A stretch of DNA of 64,000 nt from Tulasnella sp. 424 (GCA_019633425.1 WSUB01000136.1:1-64000); one strand, 5' to 3'. Positions 22,444 through 35,434 are shown, counted from the stretch's first letter. Notes: generated by a model from the sequence alone, not told the origin. Numbers and translations are program-made.

Positions 22444-25400
22444 ATGGCCGAACCACATGATCTGGAGAAACTGTTCTCCAGCTCCGTGCTGGAAGTCATC
22501 GTGCCCGATGGGGCCTTTGATTTACCCCAGCCATTCTCTGAGGAAGGGGCGACTTGGCTTCGTCAGGTATCCGGCCAATGGAGAGCACGGGACGTTGCAT
22601 TTTACGGTGAGGCAAGTTCTTCGACCTGCTATTACCCTCGTAAACTGATTACGATGGCTTCCCTCTCCATCAGATGAACGCTTGAGCTTCGTCCTCTGCG
22701 TCACTATACCAACTCCTGCCATCAAATCCGCGATCGAGGACTCATCCCAAGAGGGCCAATTAGATGCACTCCTCCAATACTTTTCACATCTGCAAGTCTC
22801 ACTCGAGGCGTCATACGTACCTCCGGCAGGCGATGACAAACCCCCCAAGCTCACCATCTCGCCGCCGAGTCGTCTGCAGCCGTCTCCTCGACCTCCAGGG
22901 CGTGCTTCGCCGTCCATGATCCCGCCCCTCACACCCCTACCCGTCCCCACCACGAGCGCTGCAGATGCACCTTACGCTAATCCACGGGTTGTCGAAAGTG
23001 GACCTTTGGTCCATTCTTACATGTGGGGAGAGAAGGAGAACCTAGTGGATAGGACGTTTACTATGGTCAAGATGGATGAAGAGGTAGATGGACAGGAGGC
23101 TTGGGTCGCTGTGTATAGGCTTGATATTCCGGTTGGTAAGCCGCGCCTCTTAACTTTCGTCTCTGTGTATGCTATGAATCCTGACAACCTACCAGCTTTC
23201 ATCCAAACTTGGTTCCACAATCCTCAGCTTTGCCTCACGGTTTCTACCACCTTGAGAGAAAAGAGACTCCCTCAAACCTCCCAAAGACACGCCATCTCAG
23301 AAGCATTCACAAAATACGCTGAAACACTGCCAACCTCACCGGAAATTCCAAAACTGAAAGCAGCGGAGAAGCATCAGAATAATCTGGTGGACGATGTTAT
23401 GGATGGCTTTGAGGAGGTGAACCTCCTAGAAGGTGTAGCTACCGGTCAGCGACTCGATTCTTCTTTTCCTACAGCACAGGGAGACTGACACAGTCGCTTT
23501 GCAGGGCTAACTTTCGCTGCAAAAACGGCCTCGGAGGAGCCGCTCTCCTTTCCTACCAGTCGCCTTAGCGATTCAATCCGTTCTAACACTTTCCTACTCC
23601 ACCCTTCGGCTCCCACACACTCTCCTCGCCATCAAAGGGCACCGTCTACACCGTCATCTGCGATCGTTTTCTCGCAAGCTACCCTACGCAAGTCCTACAG
23701 AAAGGTCCTCCGCGCTGTCTCGGGTATCCGTGTACGCATGCGAACAACCTTCGTTCCATTCCTGTCCCTTCCCTCTCTCAATCCCGAGGACGACGACCTT
23801 GATGATGAACGGAGGGATGCGGGGAACGAAGAAAAAACGGCGATCCTCTCTGTAGAAGTGGAGAACGTCGCAGAATCTGGGCGGGGGTTCGAGGTGGAAA
23901 AGATCGACGTGACCGTCGGAGGAGAGGGGGCGAAAGCCACGTTGATTGGATGGGGCGAGCACGGCCCAGGGAAAGGAAATGCGGAGGCTATGTTCCCACT
24001 TCGACTCAAGTCGACGGACTTGTACAACCTCCTTTACGCCGTGACTTTTATGTCCCTGGAGAAAGCAACGGGAGGGAATGCGTCCTGGCCAGCGAGCAAT
24101 TCGCTCATCGCTGGTGGATCCAGGGTACTGGACACACAACGACCCATGTCCATCGTCGTTACCGGTCGACCATGGGATCCGAACGCTCCTCCAGACTTCT
24201 CTTTACCTCCGGTTCAAACATTCCCTGCGCGATGGAGTAGCATACTCGACTTGACGGCTTCAAGTATGCCACAAGAGCGACCTCCATCACCCATGACGGA
24301 GAAGGATGCGTTACCGATCCCAGCATCGCCGTTCCCATCCGGAAGCCCGTTCTCGCGATTCTCAGTGGGCATGGAATCTCTGCAAGGTCCAGGGAAGAGG
24401 GACTCCGCCCTCCAAAGTCCAGTCGCTGGAAGCAAACGTCATACCATGTCTGGGCTAGCAGCCCTCTCTGAGCGGCTCGGGTTTGGGCCGAAACGATCAT
24501 CTGTACCCCTTGGAAGTGCCAACACCTCCAGGATCCCGTCTCCCATTATGACCAACCCGCATGCTCTCGCGCAGTCGAGGTTCAACGTCAGTCAAGTTCC
24601 ATCACCAATGACTGTTTCCCTCTCGGTCCCAGGCACACCAAGTTTCGGTGGTCCCCCTCCGCCTACTCCAGGTTTCGGTGGTCCCCCTCTATATACTCCA
24701 GGCTTCGGTGGTCCCTATCCACCTACTCCAGGTTTCGGTGGGCCCCCTCCACCTACTCCAGCGTTCCCTTCGTATTCTTCCGCAGAGTCGACTGTGCCAC
24801 CCTCGCCGATGTCTCAATCTCCCATTACCGGCCCACGTGGACCTGGTCCGATGGTAGAACCAGCACGATCAAAATTAGGCCCCGGCGGTTCGAGTGCTCC
24901 ACCTACACCGCTCCCTCAAAATCGGTTCTCCCAAGCTCCACCTCCACCATTGAACCTGGCCGACCGCGCGGCGCAAAGTCTTGCCGACGGGCACGCGCTC
25001 CTGGTCTCGGTTTCTCTCGTCCCGCCCGTCCGAGTAGACTACGACGGAGACGAAGATAAGAAGGATTACATCTACCCGTTGGATGAATTTGGCTTGGAGA
25101 TCTTCGTATCCAATAAATCAAATAGAGCTCGGGGGTGCGTAGTAGGTTATCCTGATAGGAAGCGGTGGAGGAAGGAGAATCAGGCGGGTCCGACCCATCC
25201 ATCTGCGAGAGATTCGAAAAGTGAGTGTGCCCCAGGCTTTGTTTGGAATATCGCTTATAACTCTGATTGTAGCGAACCCAGCATTCGAACATTCCGCTCC
25301 CGTAGGCGTGATGCCGCTCGAGAACTACATTAAAGTCGGGTAAGCCTATCGCGTTCCTTCATGATAACAACGCCCAACTCGGCGTTGACGAATCGTTTTC

Positions 25401-25573
25401 TGGCCAGTCCCCTCCAACCCGACAGCTGCCAATCTGTTCGGATGAAATTCGTCGCCCTTCGATCGGGCGTACACGTCATTGACGTCTTGAATCTTCGGGA
25501 CATGGAATCGAACAAGTCGACCAGCCTGCGGTCGGTCATGCATGTTGTGGTGCACGAGCGGCCTTTGGAGTAG
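22444..25573 (+). CDS. TRS65: TRAPPII complex subunit Trs65 homologue
   Basis: Model join(22444..22606,22674..23432,23505..25220,25273..25339,25408..25573), 956 aa, all junctions GT-AG and in frame. Recognised from the N-terminal block (LEKLFSSSVLEVIVP, then DERLSFVLC), the central block FPLRLKSTDLYNLLYAVTF, the serine/proline-rich linker, and the C-terminal PLDEFGLEIFVSNKS and SVRMKFVALRSGVHVIDVL segments. Trs65 is a fungal-specific part of TRAPPII, the exchange-factor complex for Ypt31/32 (Rab11) at the trans-Golgi. It is a single-copy housekeeping gene, unlike its neighbours. The linker carries a tandem proline/glycine repeat. Identification is from memory of the family and not from a search. 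Confidence 0.82.
24644..24763 (+). repeat. In-frame 30-bp tandem repeat inside TRS65
   Basis: Four consecutive 30-bp units encode FGGPPPPTPG-like decapeptides with changes at the central residues (PPPP, PLYT, YPPT, PPPT). It lies in the disordered linker, where length variation between strains would be tolerated. Confidence 0.9.
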
Positions 25574-25949
25574 GTGCCGTGGTTCGTGCTCCACGACGGT
25601 GACATCCGGAAGGAAGGAAGCGGCATGCAAAGGATCGAGACTTGTTTGGCAACATCAGTCCGAAGTGTTATACCTTTCCACCAGGTCGTAGGGAGATGTA
25701 AACTAAAGTCCTTGAAAAATGGTTGATAAAATGTGGACGATGCTGATACAATATGGGGTGTAAATGCGTTGATGTCGGCTTAGGGAGGGTGCAAAAATAC
25801 CAATGCACCCTGCAAACTTCTCATGTTTGGGGAAGGGCGCCCCGCTCGCGGTTCGTAGGTCCTCAGCCGGGTGCGCAGACGAATAGAAGGGGTGCGTGCA
25901 AAAATAGTGAGATCTATTTCAGACCAAGAATCGTAGCGTAAAATGTCGT
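25574..25949. other. Convergent 3' region of TRS65 and CBR1
   Basis: About 375 bp between two convergent stop codons. No ORF of interest; presumably both 3' UTRs. Confidence 0.5.
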
Positions 25950-27357
<1,408 letters not shown>

Positions 27358-27535
27358 TTTGAACCCTCTGGATGTCTTTCGTATTTATGTTATTTTTGAA
27401 GGGGTTGGGGAGAAAGGAACGAGATGGGGAGATTTTTTGGATTTGGACTGGACCCTGAACTTCGGACCCTTCGCACGCAAAAAAAACCCATCATTCGCAT
27501 GCCCAAACAGCTACACGTTATTTACTACTAATCCT

Positions 27536-28498
27536 CTAGATTTCTCCTGCCTCAGGTGTCATGGACGGAGGCACGGGCATCACGCTTATAGGAATATGCG
27601 TGTTTAAAGCTTCTGCCTTCGCAACCCAAGCTTCAAACCCCTTCTCCATGAAATCGAGCTCGAATGGAGGGCGGCAGCAGTCTTTATTACACCGCTGCAA
27701 AAGTAAGTGGTGTGGCAATTCGTGGCGAAGGGACGATTATGCCTCCCCCCCAAAATGGAGGCGGCGTTCCCCCAGGTTATGGAGCGACGCTTGGGCATCT
27801 TACACTGGCGGCGGGACGATGTCTTTGCTTTAGCTCTGTTTCGCGGATCCATCCTAGAGCTGCAAATCTCCCAAACCCCAATCTTCTACCCTCTTCCGCA
27901 GTCAAAGGAGCGTCTCTGGCGCACAACTTGGCGTACGCAGGATGCAACCATTCCGTGAGACCACATTCGTCCGCAATTTGGATACGGTCCAGCGGGTCCT
28001 GGGCGAGTGAATCCAGGATTTGGATGATGTAGGTTCGGAGATGTTCAAATCCCCAGGACGTCGCCAGATGAAGCGCTTCCGACCATTGCTTTAAAGACAA
28101 ATTCGGCTGAGGATCGAAACGTCTCCCCGATATTGACATCTTAGTGGCTCGTCCCATTTTCCAGATTGATGAGGAGCTCACCGAGAGTTGATGACTTTAT
28201 AAAAGCTGGTTACCTGAGACAACGACACCGCGTCCAAGACGATAGGATTTTCTTTTGTCCCCTCGTCTGGGGTTCCGATATGTTCGCTGTTAAGCATATC
28301 GCGAAAGAATTCTGATACCAGCAGCTGTGAACGAGGGATTCCGAAAATGACGCCCTCTACCTGTTCGAACCTAATTCAGTAACCTCCCCGGGCTCGCCTC
28401 GTCCACGTCATTTGGATACATACTTTGAACACAACCTCGGGATCAAGACCAATTTGGGGACTCGCAGAACGGACTCGTCGGGGTTCCTCGTGTGCCAT
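27536..28498 (-). CDS. BTB/POZ protein, CX3CC subfamily (copy 1)
   Basis: Model complement(join(27536..27694,27804..28122,28182..28360,28424..28498)), 243 aa. Exon 1 is the short leader (DPEVVFK), exon 2 the BTB core (VEGVIFGIPRSQLL, FRDMLNSEHIGTPDEG, VTSFYKVINSR), exon 3 the helical half (QWSEALHLATSWGFEHL, DPLDRIQIADECGL, LHPAYAKLCARDAPLTAEEG). An extra 109-bp intron, absent from most paralogues, precedes the C-terminal exon with the motif C-N-K-D-C-C-R-P-P-F-E-L. Predicted substrate adaptor or protein-interaction module; the partner is unknown. A TATA box sits 40 bp upstream of the ATG. Confidence 0.82.
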
Positions 28499-28536
28499 AG
28501 TGATGATAGTAACTCCCCCGGTCACGCATTAAATGC

Positions 28537-28543
28537 TTTTATA
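28537..28543 (-). promoter_or_regulatory. TATA box of BTB copy 1
   Basis: TATAAAA reading on the minus strand, about 40 bp upstream of the ATG. Similar boxes precede the next two BTB genes at 40-50 bp. Confidence 0.5.
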
Positions 28544-28548
28544 CATGT

Positions 28549-28848
28549 ACGCGCGCGGTAGCTGATCAGTTGTTATCTCGATATAGTAAATTGTGGCCCT
28601 CCCGGCTGATGCGCTCTCTCTGTGCATGTGCCGAGATGGACGTCCGGACCATCTGAACCAAGTCAGATATTATGCATTACATTTAGTAGACGTACTCTAC
28701 ATCCGTGAGTTACTGTAACAACTGTACCACCTCCTGGTTGTGCGTGGCTGAGAGTGGCAGACGAACTCGACTTTTCGCGGGGACCTTCCTTAGCGGCTTT
28801 ATGTGTCAAAGCCGATCACTCGGTACCCACGAATCAAACAGCTATATC
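28549..28848. other. Intergenic
   Basis: Spacer between BTB copies 1 and 2 upstream of copy 1's TATA box. It holds no coding signal, although its sequence resembles the spacer near 31.75-31.90 kb in short stretches. Confidence 0.45.
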
Positions 28849-29726
28849 TCATTCACTAGTAAGAGAGTTTTCTACTGTGGATCTCTCGCGGTCATAGTGC
28901 GTGTTCAGGACAGGTGACATCTGAACCCAAGCTATAAATCTCTGGTCCCTAGAGTCAAGCTCGAATACGGGTCCACAGCACTCTCTTGGACACCTCCGCA
29001 CGGAACGCCCTCCCGCACCCATTTGGATTGCCTGGAGACCTCCTGCGCTGCGAAATCTTTCCCGAAGCTCCATTTCACGAATCCATCCTATAGCTGCAAA
29101 TCTCTCCAATCCCAATCTTCCGCCCTCCTCCGCAGTCAACGGAGCGTCTCTGGCGCATAGCTTGGCGTACGCAGGATGCAACCATTCCCTGAAGCCACGT
29201 TCCTCTGCTAATTCGATCCGGTCTAGAGGGTCCTGGACAAGACCGTCCAGAATTTGGTAAATGTATTTTCTGAGATAGCCAAATCCCCAGATGGTCGCTA
29301 GTTGATGCGCTTCCGACCACTGCTTTAAAGACAGTTTAGGGAGTGGGTCGAAACGACTTCAAAACGTTGACTCCTTAAGCATTTGTCCCGCTCACAGACT
29401 CGCAGTATGCTCACCGACAGTTGATGACTTGATAGAAGCTGGTCACTTGGGACAAAGAGACTGTGTCCAAGACGATAGGATTTGCTTCCGTCCCCTCATC
29501 AGGGCTTCCGATGTGTTCGCTGCTTAGCATGTCGCGGAAGAGTTCCGAGTCCAACAACTGTGAGCGAGGAATTCCGAAAATGACGTCCTCTACCTGTTGC
29601 AAGTTGATTCAGTAGCTCCTCCGGCGTTGACCACTTCACTTGGATACATACTTTGAACGCAACCTCTGGATCCAGGCTGAGCCTAGGACCTGCGGCAGGG
29701 ACTGAGCTCGCTTCCGTCTGTGTCAT
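28849..29726 (-). CDS. BTB/POZ protein, CX3CC subfamily (copy 2)
   Basis: Model complement(join(28849..29356,29415..29593,29652..29726)), 253 aa. Leader MTQTEASSVPAAGPRLSLDP ends at the phase-0 intron. BTB core VEDVIFGIPRSQLLDSELFR with HIGSPDEGTEANPIVLD. Back half QWSEAHQLATIWGFGYLRKY with LDRIELAEERGFREW and LHPAYAKLCARDAPLTAEEG. C-terminal motif is C-P-R-E-C-C-G-P-V-F-E-L. Unlike copy 1 the back half is a single exon. Closest relatives are copies 1 and 3, which lie on either side, pointing to local tandem duplication. Confidence 0.85.
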
Positions 29727-29769
29727 AGTACGTGGGAATCGTAATTTACCTCTCTACGCAGCTAACGTG

Positions 29770-29777
29770 TATATATA
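29770..29777 (-). promoter_or_regulatory. TATA box of BTB copy 2
   Basis: TATATATA about 45 bp upstream of the ATG. Confidence 0.5.
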
Positions 29778-30082
29778 CTGCCAGTCGTCCCGATATGGAA
29801 ACCTAGTCCTCCTTCGACTTGTATCCTCCTGTCAAGATAGACCTCCTTCCGGAACCATCAAGCCTAATACTCGGACTTCGCGATAGGCGCAACGGAAGTT
29901 AACAGATGAGGATCCCACCCAGGGCGTTCAACAAGATGGTACATTGAATGACCGCAAAATTCACAATATTTTAAAGTTTCGCGGCATTCCATCCGGACCT
30001 TACACCTAAGTGGGTACTCGGCTGCTCATAGTCATCCGGCTACTTTTTAAGATGAGAAGATGGGAAATTCGTGTGGTCCTCG
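29778..30082. other. Intergenic
   Basis: No second or third BTB exon follows the orphan exon at 30083-30265; this stretch has no recognisable coding sequence. Confidence 0.5.
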
Positions 30083-30265
30083 TCAGGTCCCATTGGTGTC
30101 TCTTACCTCAAATACGATCTGCGGATCGACTCCGAAGCTTTCTTCCATAGCACCTATATGAACGCTGCTACCAGCATTGCTCATCTTCTTTGTGGTGGGT
30201 TTGTCTCCCGGAACCTTCGTGGACATTGGGGTGGTTCGAGGAGAAGGGGCGATTCCGGTTGACAC
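30083..30265 (-). pseudogene. Orphan first exon of a BTB gene
   Basis: The minus strand encodes a leader resembling exon 1 of the BTB gene at 32098-33067: DKPTTKKMSNAGSS, then FGVDPQIVFE followed by a GTAAG donor. No BTB core exon follows before the start of BTB copy 2 at 29726. The upstream spacer (30270-30750) also matches the spacer upstream of that gene. The remainder was lost by deletion. Confidence 0.7.
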
Positions 30266-30754
30266 GGAGATTTATCTCCGCGAGGGGGCGGGCGCCTCTT
30301 TTGGAAGTTTGGGTCCTCTCGCGGTTCCCGAAATGAGGACCACCACGATTTGACTCGTAAATAAGCTGCAAGTGACCTTGATCTTCGTTTGAATTGCTTT
30401 TATCTGACTTCGGGCTGAGAAGTAGACTTGGGGGGACCTGTATACTAACCTAGCTATCAGAAGGCTTCGCGACACACCGGCCCACAGCCACGGTCCACGG
30501 TCCATCGTCAGAGTCGCACGTGATAATGAAGAAGCCCCCTTCAACTCTATCACAGTACCTATCGTGCTCACGATTCGGACTGTATGATAGACTCTTCGAA
30601 TTCGAATCTCTGAGGCCGAAGCTGATTGGATCTCCCGCATGTAACCATGCACACACACCTAAAAAGAAACTCTCGTCCCCGCCCAGCGTCAAGCTGATGG
30701 CCAGTACACGCACGAGTCAAACAGCTATCTTACATTCACTACTGAGAAATCTGT
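30266..30754. repeat. Dispersed promoter-spacer repeat, copy 1
   Basis: Spacer sharing sequence with 33070-33448 and 35052-35434 (for example GTCAGAGTCGCAC followed by AATGAAGAA-like text, and the run AAACTCTATCACAG-like). It lies upstream of an I-type BTB first exon in all three places, so it moved together with that gene. Confidence 0.6.
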
Positions 30755-31669
30755 CTATATCATATCCTCCAGGATCAGGTCCCATTCCCGGAACCTAAAC
30801 CAGGCAGGTTTTGCGTAGTGCCTGTTCAAGGCATGTGATACTCGGACTCGAGCCATCAATTCCTCCTCCCTGCGATTAAGCTCGAATACAGGTCTACAGC
30901 AGTCGTTTGCACACCCGATCTGCAATGAAGGCCTCCCCGCGCCCAGTTGCGCTGACCCATGGAGACCTCCTGCGTTACCATACAAGCTTTTCCGAAGCTC
31001 CGTTTCACGAATCCATCCTAGAGCTGCAAATCTCTCCAAGCCTAATCTTCTGCCCTCTTCCAGGGTCAAAGGAGATTCTCTGGCGCACAGCTTGGCGTAC
31101 GCAGGGCTCAACCAATGCGTGAAACCACATTTCTCCGCCAATTCGATGCGGTCCAGAGGGTCATGGGCGAGTGAATCCAGAATTTGGATAATGTATTTTC
31201 TCATATGACTGAATCCCCAGAAAGTCGCTAGTTGAAGCGCTTCCGACCATTGCTTTAAAGTCAGGTTGGGCAGGGGGTTAAAACGCCTTTCAGATATTTT
31301 GACTCCTTAGTGACTTGGTCCTGCTCACGGATTGAATTGATGGTATGCTCACCGACACTTTATGACTTTATAGAAGCTGGTCACCTGAGATAAAGTGACT
31401 GTGTTCAAGACGATTGGGCTTGCTTCTGTCCCCTCGCCCCGGCTTTCGATTTGTTCGCCGCTAAGCATATCGCGAAATAATTCCGAGGCCAGCAGCTGGG
31501 AGCGGGAAATTCCGAAAATGACATTGTCTACCTGTTGAAGGTTAACTGTGCAACTCCTCCGGCATGCGCATCGGCACTTCGTTTGGATACATACTTGGAA
31601 CACAACCTCTGGATCAAGGCCGAGCTGAGGACTTGCAGCAGGGATTGAACTCGCCTCCGTGTGTGTCAT
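30755..31669 (-). CDS. BTB/POZ protein, CX3CC subfamily (copy 3)
   Basis: Model complement(join(30755..31286,31353..31531,31595..31669)), 261 aa. Leader MTHTEASSIPAASPQLGLDP; BTB core VDNVIFGISRSQLLASELFR; back half with LRKYIIQILDSLAHDPLDRI and SPAYAKLCARESPLTLEEG; C-terminal motif C-A-N-D-C-C-R-P-V-F-E-L. The first intron is 63 bp without a stop, so unspliced transcripts would keep the frame and add 21 residues containing three Cys. Very similar to copies 1 and 2. Confidence 0.85.
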
Positions 31670-31712
31670 AGTGTTTGGTAATCGTAACTCGTCTGGCCGC
31701 GCAGCTCATGTG

Positions 31713-31718
31713 TTTATA
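31713..31718 (-). promoter_or_regulatory. TATA box of BTB copy 3
   Basis: TATAAA on the minus strand about 45 bp upstream of the ATG. Confidence 0.45.
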
Positions 31719-32097
31719 GGCAGCTGGTCATCCCGATGTAGAAACCTGGTCCTCCTTCGACTTATCTCTCCTTGCGGCTCCTTGTCGAAGTGAACGGTTT
31801 AAACCGTGAAGTCCGATATAATGTATTACCTTTAGTAGACGTACTCAACATTTTTTGACTACCATTACAATTGCACCATCTCTTGGATGTGCGTGGGTGA
31901 GAGCGACAGCCTTCCGCAGCTATGGCCATGGGGCGGACGCCTTTTGGTACTAGCAGTGTGCGATGCAACGCAAATTTCTTCTACACTATTCCCCAAAGGA
32001 CGCTGGACGAGGAGGCCACAGGATACGTTCAAAAAATTGTGCATTGAATAATTGCAAAATGTCCTAAACGGAGCAGTTCAAAGGAGCCTGGCATTGT
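31719..32097. other. Intergenic
   Basis: No coding signal; shares short stretches with the spacer upstream of copy 1 (the text around GTAGACGTACTC occurs in both). Confidence 0.45.
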
Positions 32098-33067
32098 CTA
32101 CAGATCCTCCGCCTGCGCTATCTTTGCAAGAAACGCTTTCTCTCTCTCATCAAGCTGGAAGGAAGGTTTACAGCACTGCCGCTGACAGTTTCTAACCTCC
32201 TGTACAAGTTCCGAGTCGTCGAAATCATTGTATCGGTCACGGTATCCTTTGAAGCCCGGATAGAACCGACTGTTCATGGGGTTCTTTTCGGATCGGCTCC
32301 CTCCCCTATAGCCTCCACTTTTAAGCTCCTCCTCTCTAATTCTACACAGTGCTGCAAATCGTTCGAGACCCAAAACCTTTCCTTCATTCACCGTCAGAGG
32401 TGTTTCTTGGGCACACAACTTGGCGTATGCTGGGTGCAGCCATTCCTTCACATTGCACTGGTCTGCAAGCTCGATGCGGCTCAGTGGTTCGTTAAGGAGA
32501 GAGTCTAGGTGCTCGATGATGAACTTTCGGAGGGTTTTGAATCCCCATTTTGTGGCAAGCTGCAGTGCTTCGGACCATTGCTTCACCGACAAGGTGGGCT
32601 CCGCATCGAAACGCCTTCCGGAGCCATTCCCTAGGTGAATGAGCATCGTACTCCAAAATTCGGCTATGCCAGAGCAAAAGACTGACCTGCAGTTCATGAC
32701 TTTGTGAAAAGCTTTAACTTGGGACAACGAAACTTGGCTGATCTTTTCCATCCTGATAGGGTTCTCCTCGGTTCCTTCTCTCGGACTACCCAGGTGCTCA
32801 TCGTTCAGCATGTCTCGAAACACTTCCGAGGCCATAACCTGAGACCTTGGAAGTCCAAATAAGACGCCTTCGACCTGCAGCATAAAAGGCGGGACTTCGT
32901 GAGAGCGACGACGGCTCCCGTTAGGGACTGGATCTTACCTCAAACACAATCTGCGGATCGAGACCGAAATCTTCTTCTTCCATAGCACTCGTATCAGCGG
33001 CGCTACTAGCACCGTCGACGTCCATTGTCTTCGTTGCGAATTTGGTCCCTGGCCTTTTCTTGGCCAT
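32098..33067 (-). CDS. BTB/POZ protein with Lys-rich leader, CX3CC subfamily
   Basis: Model complement(join(32098..32614,32687..32874,32939..33067)), 277 aa. The 43-residue first exon starts MAKKRPGTKFATK, basic and possibly a nuclear signal, then acidic, ending GLDPQIVFE. The BTB core exon is 188 bp, three codons longer than the 179-bp class. Back half: QWSEALQLATKWGFKTLRKF, CNVKEWLHPAYAKLCAQETP. C-terminal motif C-Q-R-Q-C-C-K-P-S-F-Q-L. The second intron (72 bp) is stop-free and in frame. This is the parent of the orphan exon at 30.1 kb and of the 5' half of the chimera at 34.7-35.05 kb. Confidence 0.85.
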
Positions 33068-33069
33068 TG

Positions 33070-33448
33070 TGGTGGTTCGAGAAGCGGCGAGCGTTATGTC
33101 CGACTCCGCGCATGGGAGGCCAGATATGGAAGTTTTGGGTCCTCTCGGGATTCTACGGGCGAAGATAAGGACATGTCGACTGCTTCACGAGCCCTAAGTA
33201 AACCTGATATTATTTCTCGCTTGCATCTAACTTTAGGTTGTGGGGTGGACTGGTTGAAATATGGGGACGGCTCCGCCAGCAGGTTCGGCGACACACAGCC
33301 GTACAACTATGGCCGAACGTCAGAGTCGCACATATTAATGAAAAAATCCTGGTAAATCTATCACAGCTCGTATTGTGCTCAGTGCCCGCACTGCATGGTA
33401 AGCCTCTCCCAATTCGATCGATTGGACCGATGTGGATTGAAGTTTTCT
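33070..33448. repeat. Promoter-spacer repeat, copy 2
   Basis: Spacer between the Lys-rich-leader BTB gene and the next BTB gene; aligned by eye with 35052-35434 and more loosely with 30266-30754. Part of the 2-kb tandem duplication. Confidence 0.7.
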
Positions 33449-34322
33449 CTAGTCCACTTTCAACTCCGCTGCCCCTGCAACTTTGGCCACAAATTGTTGC
33501 TCTTTGCTGCTGAGACCAAATGGCGGTTTGCAGCAATCATTTTTGCAGTTTGGCTGCAACTCCGCAGGTCTCCCGAACACTTGAACATCCGACCCATGCA
33601 TAGGTCCCCCGAACACGAAGGACGCGGACTGCGCTGCCCTCGCCGGTTTGATAGCTTTAAAGTCATCCTCCCGAATTCTACTCAGCGCTGCATACCGCTC
33701 GAACCCCAACCTTCTTCCTTCCTCGGCTGTTAGCGAAGCATCTCTCGCACACAGCTTAGCGTAGGCCGGGTACAGCCACTCCGACAGGCCGCATTGATCT
33801 GCAAGCTGGATACGGTCCAAAGGGTCCTGGGCTATTGAGTCCATGGTTTTGATAATGTACGCACAAAGTTGCTCAAACCCCCACAGAGTGGCAATCTGAA
33901 ATGCCCCCGACCATTCTTGCAACGTCATTTCTGGTAGTGGGTCGAACCGTCTCCAGGGCCATGGTCTCAGTGACGCCTTTGCGATGACCTACGGAAGTAG
34001 GAGTGCTCACCGGCTAGAGGCTATTTGGCAAAAGCTTGTCACTTGGGATAAAGTGACCCCTTCCAGAGCAATAGGATTCTCTTTCGTCCCCTCTGTCTGA
34101 CCGCCAATATGATTGCTACTAAGCATATCACGGAAAAACTCCGAGGTCATTAATTGCGAGCGAGGGAGGCTGAACGAGACATCTGCAATCTAGTAGGAGG
34201 GAGGTTAACCGCAGAGAATGTGCCGAGCGTCTCGTCCCAGGCTTTACCTTGAAGACGACTTCTGTATCAATAGATAGCTGGAAGCCTCCACTCGACATTT
34301 GTGCGTTTGGTGTCTGTGCCAT
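33449..34322 (-). CDS. BTB/POZ protein, CX3CC subfamily, duplicated copy J
   Basis: Model complement(join(33449..33950,34011..34189,34248..34322)), 251 aa. Leader MAQTPNAQMSSGGFQLSIDT; BTB core IADVSFSLPRSQLMTSEFFR; back half EWSGAFQIATLWGFEQLCAY, LDRIQLADQCGLSEW; C-terminal motif C-K-N-D-C-C-K-P-P-F-G-L and SSKEQQFVAKV. Near-identical partner of the gene at 35435-36443; together with their flanks they form a 2-kb tandem duplication. The partner carries 45 extra residues that this copy lacks. Confidence 0.85.
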
Positions 34323-34659
34323 TGTATTGCTTTCGCTGCTGCTTGACTCTCGGGGGTCGTGGTTAGAGTTTAGGGGCGAAGTGTATACATGTGGATAAAA
34401 TTGCCTCAGCCGAAGTTGGTCGATCTAAATACGGCAGGTTTGGGACCTCCTCAGGAACACAGGTAAGACCCTGGTGCAGTGGTACCGGCGTAACCTCACG
34501 CAACACAGCAGCCAAACTAATCGACAACTAAAGTGGATGACTAATGGAGCCCGGAAAAGTCGAGTGTGGTTTCAAGAGGTCCAGGAAACGGAACTGGTTG
34601 AAAGTATGGGTATTACGAAATACTAGGGAGCAGTTCAGTCTCGCGATTACAGACACTGC
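34323..34659. repeat. Duplicated upstream spacer of copy J
   Basis: Matches 36444-36772 (for example TGGGACCTCCTCAGGAACAC in both). It carries the duplicated promoter and runs into the 3' end of an L-type BTB gene. Confidence 0.75.
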
Positions 34660-35051
34660 TTAGACTATTTGCAAATCCGGCGCTCCGTCGATCCACCAGA
34701 GAAATGCCTGCTCTTCTTTGCTCAGTTCCCATAACTCATCCCTAGAGGGTTCTCCTCGGTTCCTTTCTCGGACTACCCACGTGCTTATCGCTCGGCAAGT
34801 CTCGAAACACTTGCGAAACCATAAGCCGAGATTGGGAAAATCCAAATAATACGCCTTCGATCTGCAGCATAAAAGGCGGGACTTCGTGAAAGCGACGACG
34901 GCTCCCGTTAATCTGGGCTGGATCGTACCCCGAACACAATTTGCGGATCGAGACCGAAATCTTCTTATTCCGTAGCATTCGTATCAGCAGTGCTACTAGC
35001 ACCGTCCGCTGTTTTTGTTGCGAATTTGGCCCCTGGCCTTTTCTTGGCCAT
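34660..35051 (-). pseudogene. Chimeric BTB pseudogene at a duplication junction
   Basis: The 5' part (35051 to about 34750) copies exon 1, intron 1 and the start of exon 2 of the BTB gene at 32098-33067 (MAKKRPGAKFATK leader, IEGVLFGFSQSRL). The 3' part (34745-34660) copies the last exon end of the L-type gene at 36773 (LSKEEQAFLWWIDG). A premature TAA lies at 34965-34967 in exon 1, and the middle of the gene is missing. The fusion point is near CCCTAGAGGG at about 34740. It cannot encode a BTB protein. Confidence 0.85.
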
Positions 35052-35434
35052 TGTGGTGGTTCGAGAAGCAGCGAGCGTTAAAGGCGGCCTCCGCAGTGGA
35101 AGGCCAATATAGAAATTTTGGGTCCTCTCGGGATTCTACAGGTGAAGATAAAGGTATTTCGGCTACTTAATTAGCTCTCGGTGGGTCTAATATTGTTTTT
35201 AGCTTGTATCTAACTTTACGTCGTGGGGTGGACTGTGTTGGATCTGGGGATGGCTCCGCGATCGCAGCAGGTTCGGCGGCACACCGCCAACCATTGTCGA
35301 ATATCAGAGTCGCACATAATGATGAAAATGTCCGCATATTCATTACAGCACGTATCGCGTTCACTGCCCGGACTGTATGATAAGCCCTCCCCCCCAAATT
35401 CGATCAATTGGACCGACGTGGATAGAACATCTCC
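35052..35434. repeat. Promoter-spacer repeat, copy 3
   Basis: Second tandem copy of the 33070-33448 spacer, upstream of the chimeric pseudogene. Confidence 0.7.

Noticed and set aside
23684..24139. Minus-strand ORF opposite TRS65
   Set aside because: Lies antisense to a fully spliced conserved gene.
27561..28032. Plus ORFs over BTB copy 1
   Set aside because: Antisense to well-supported exons.
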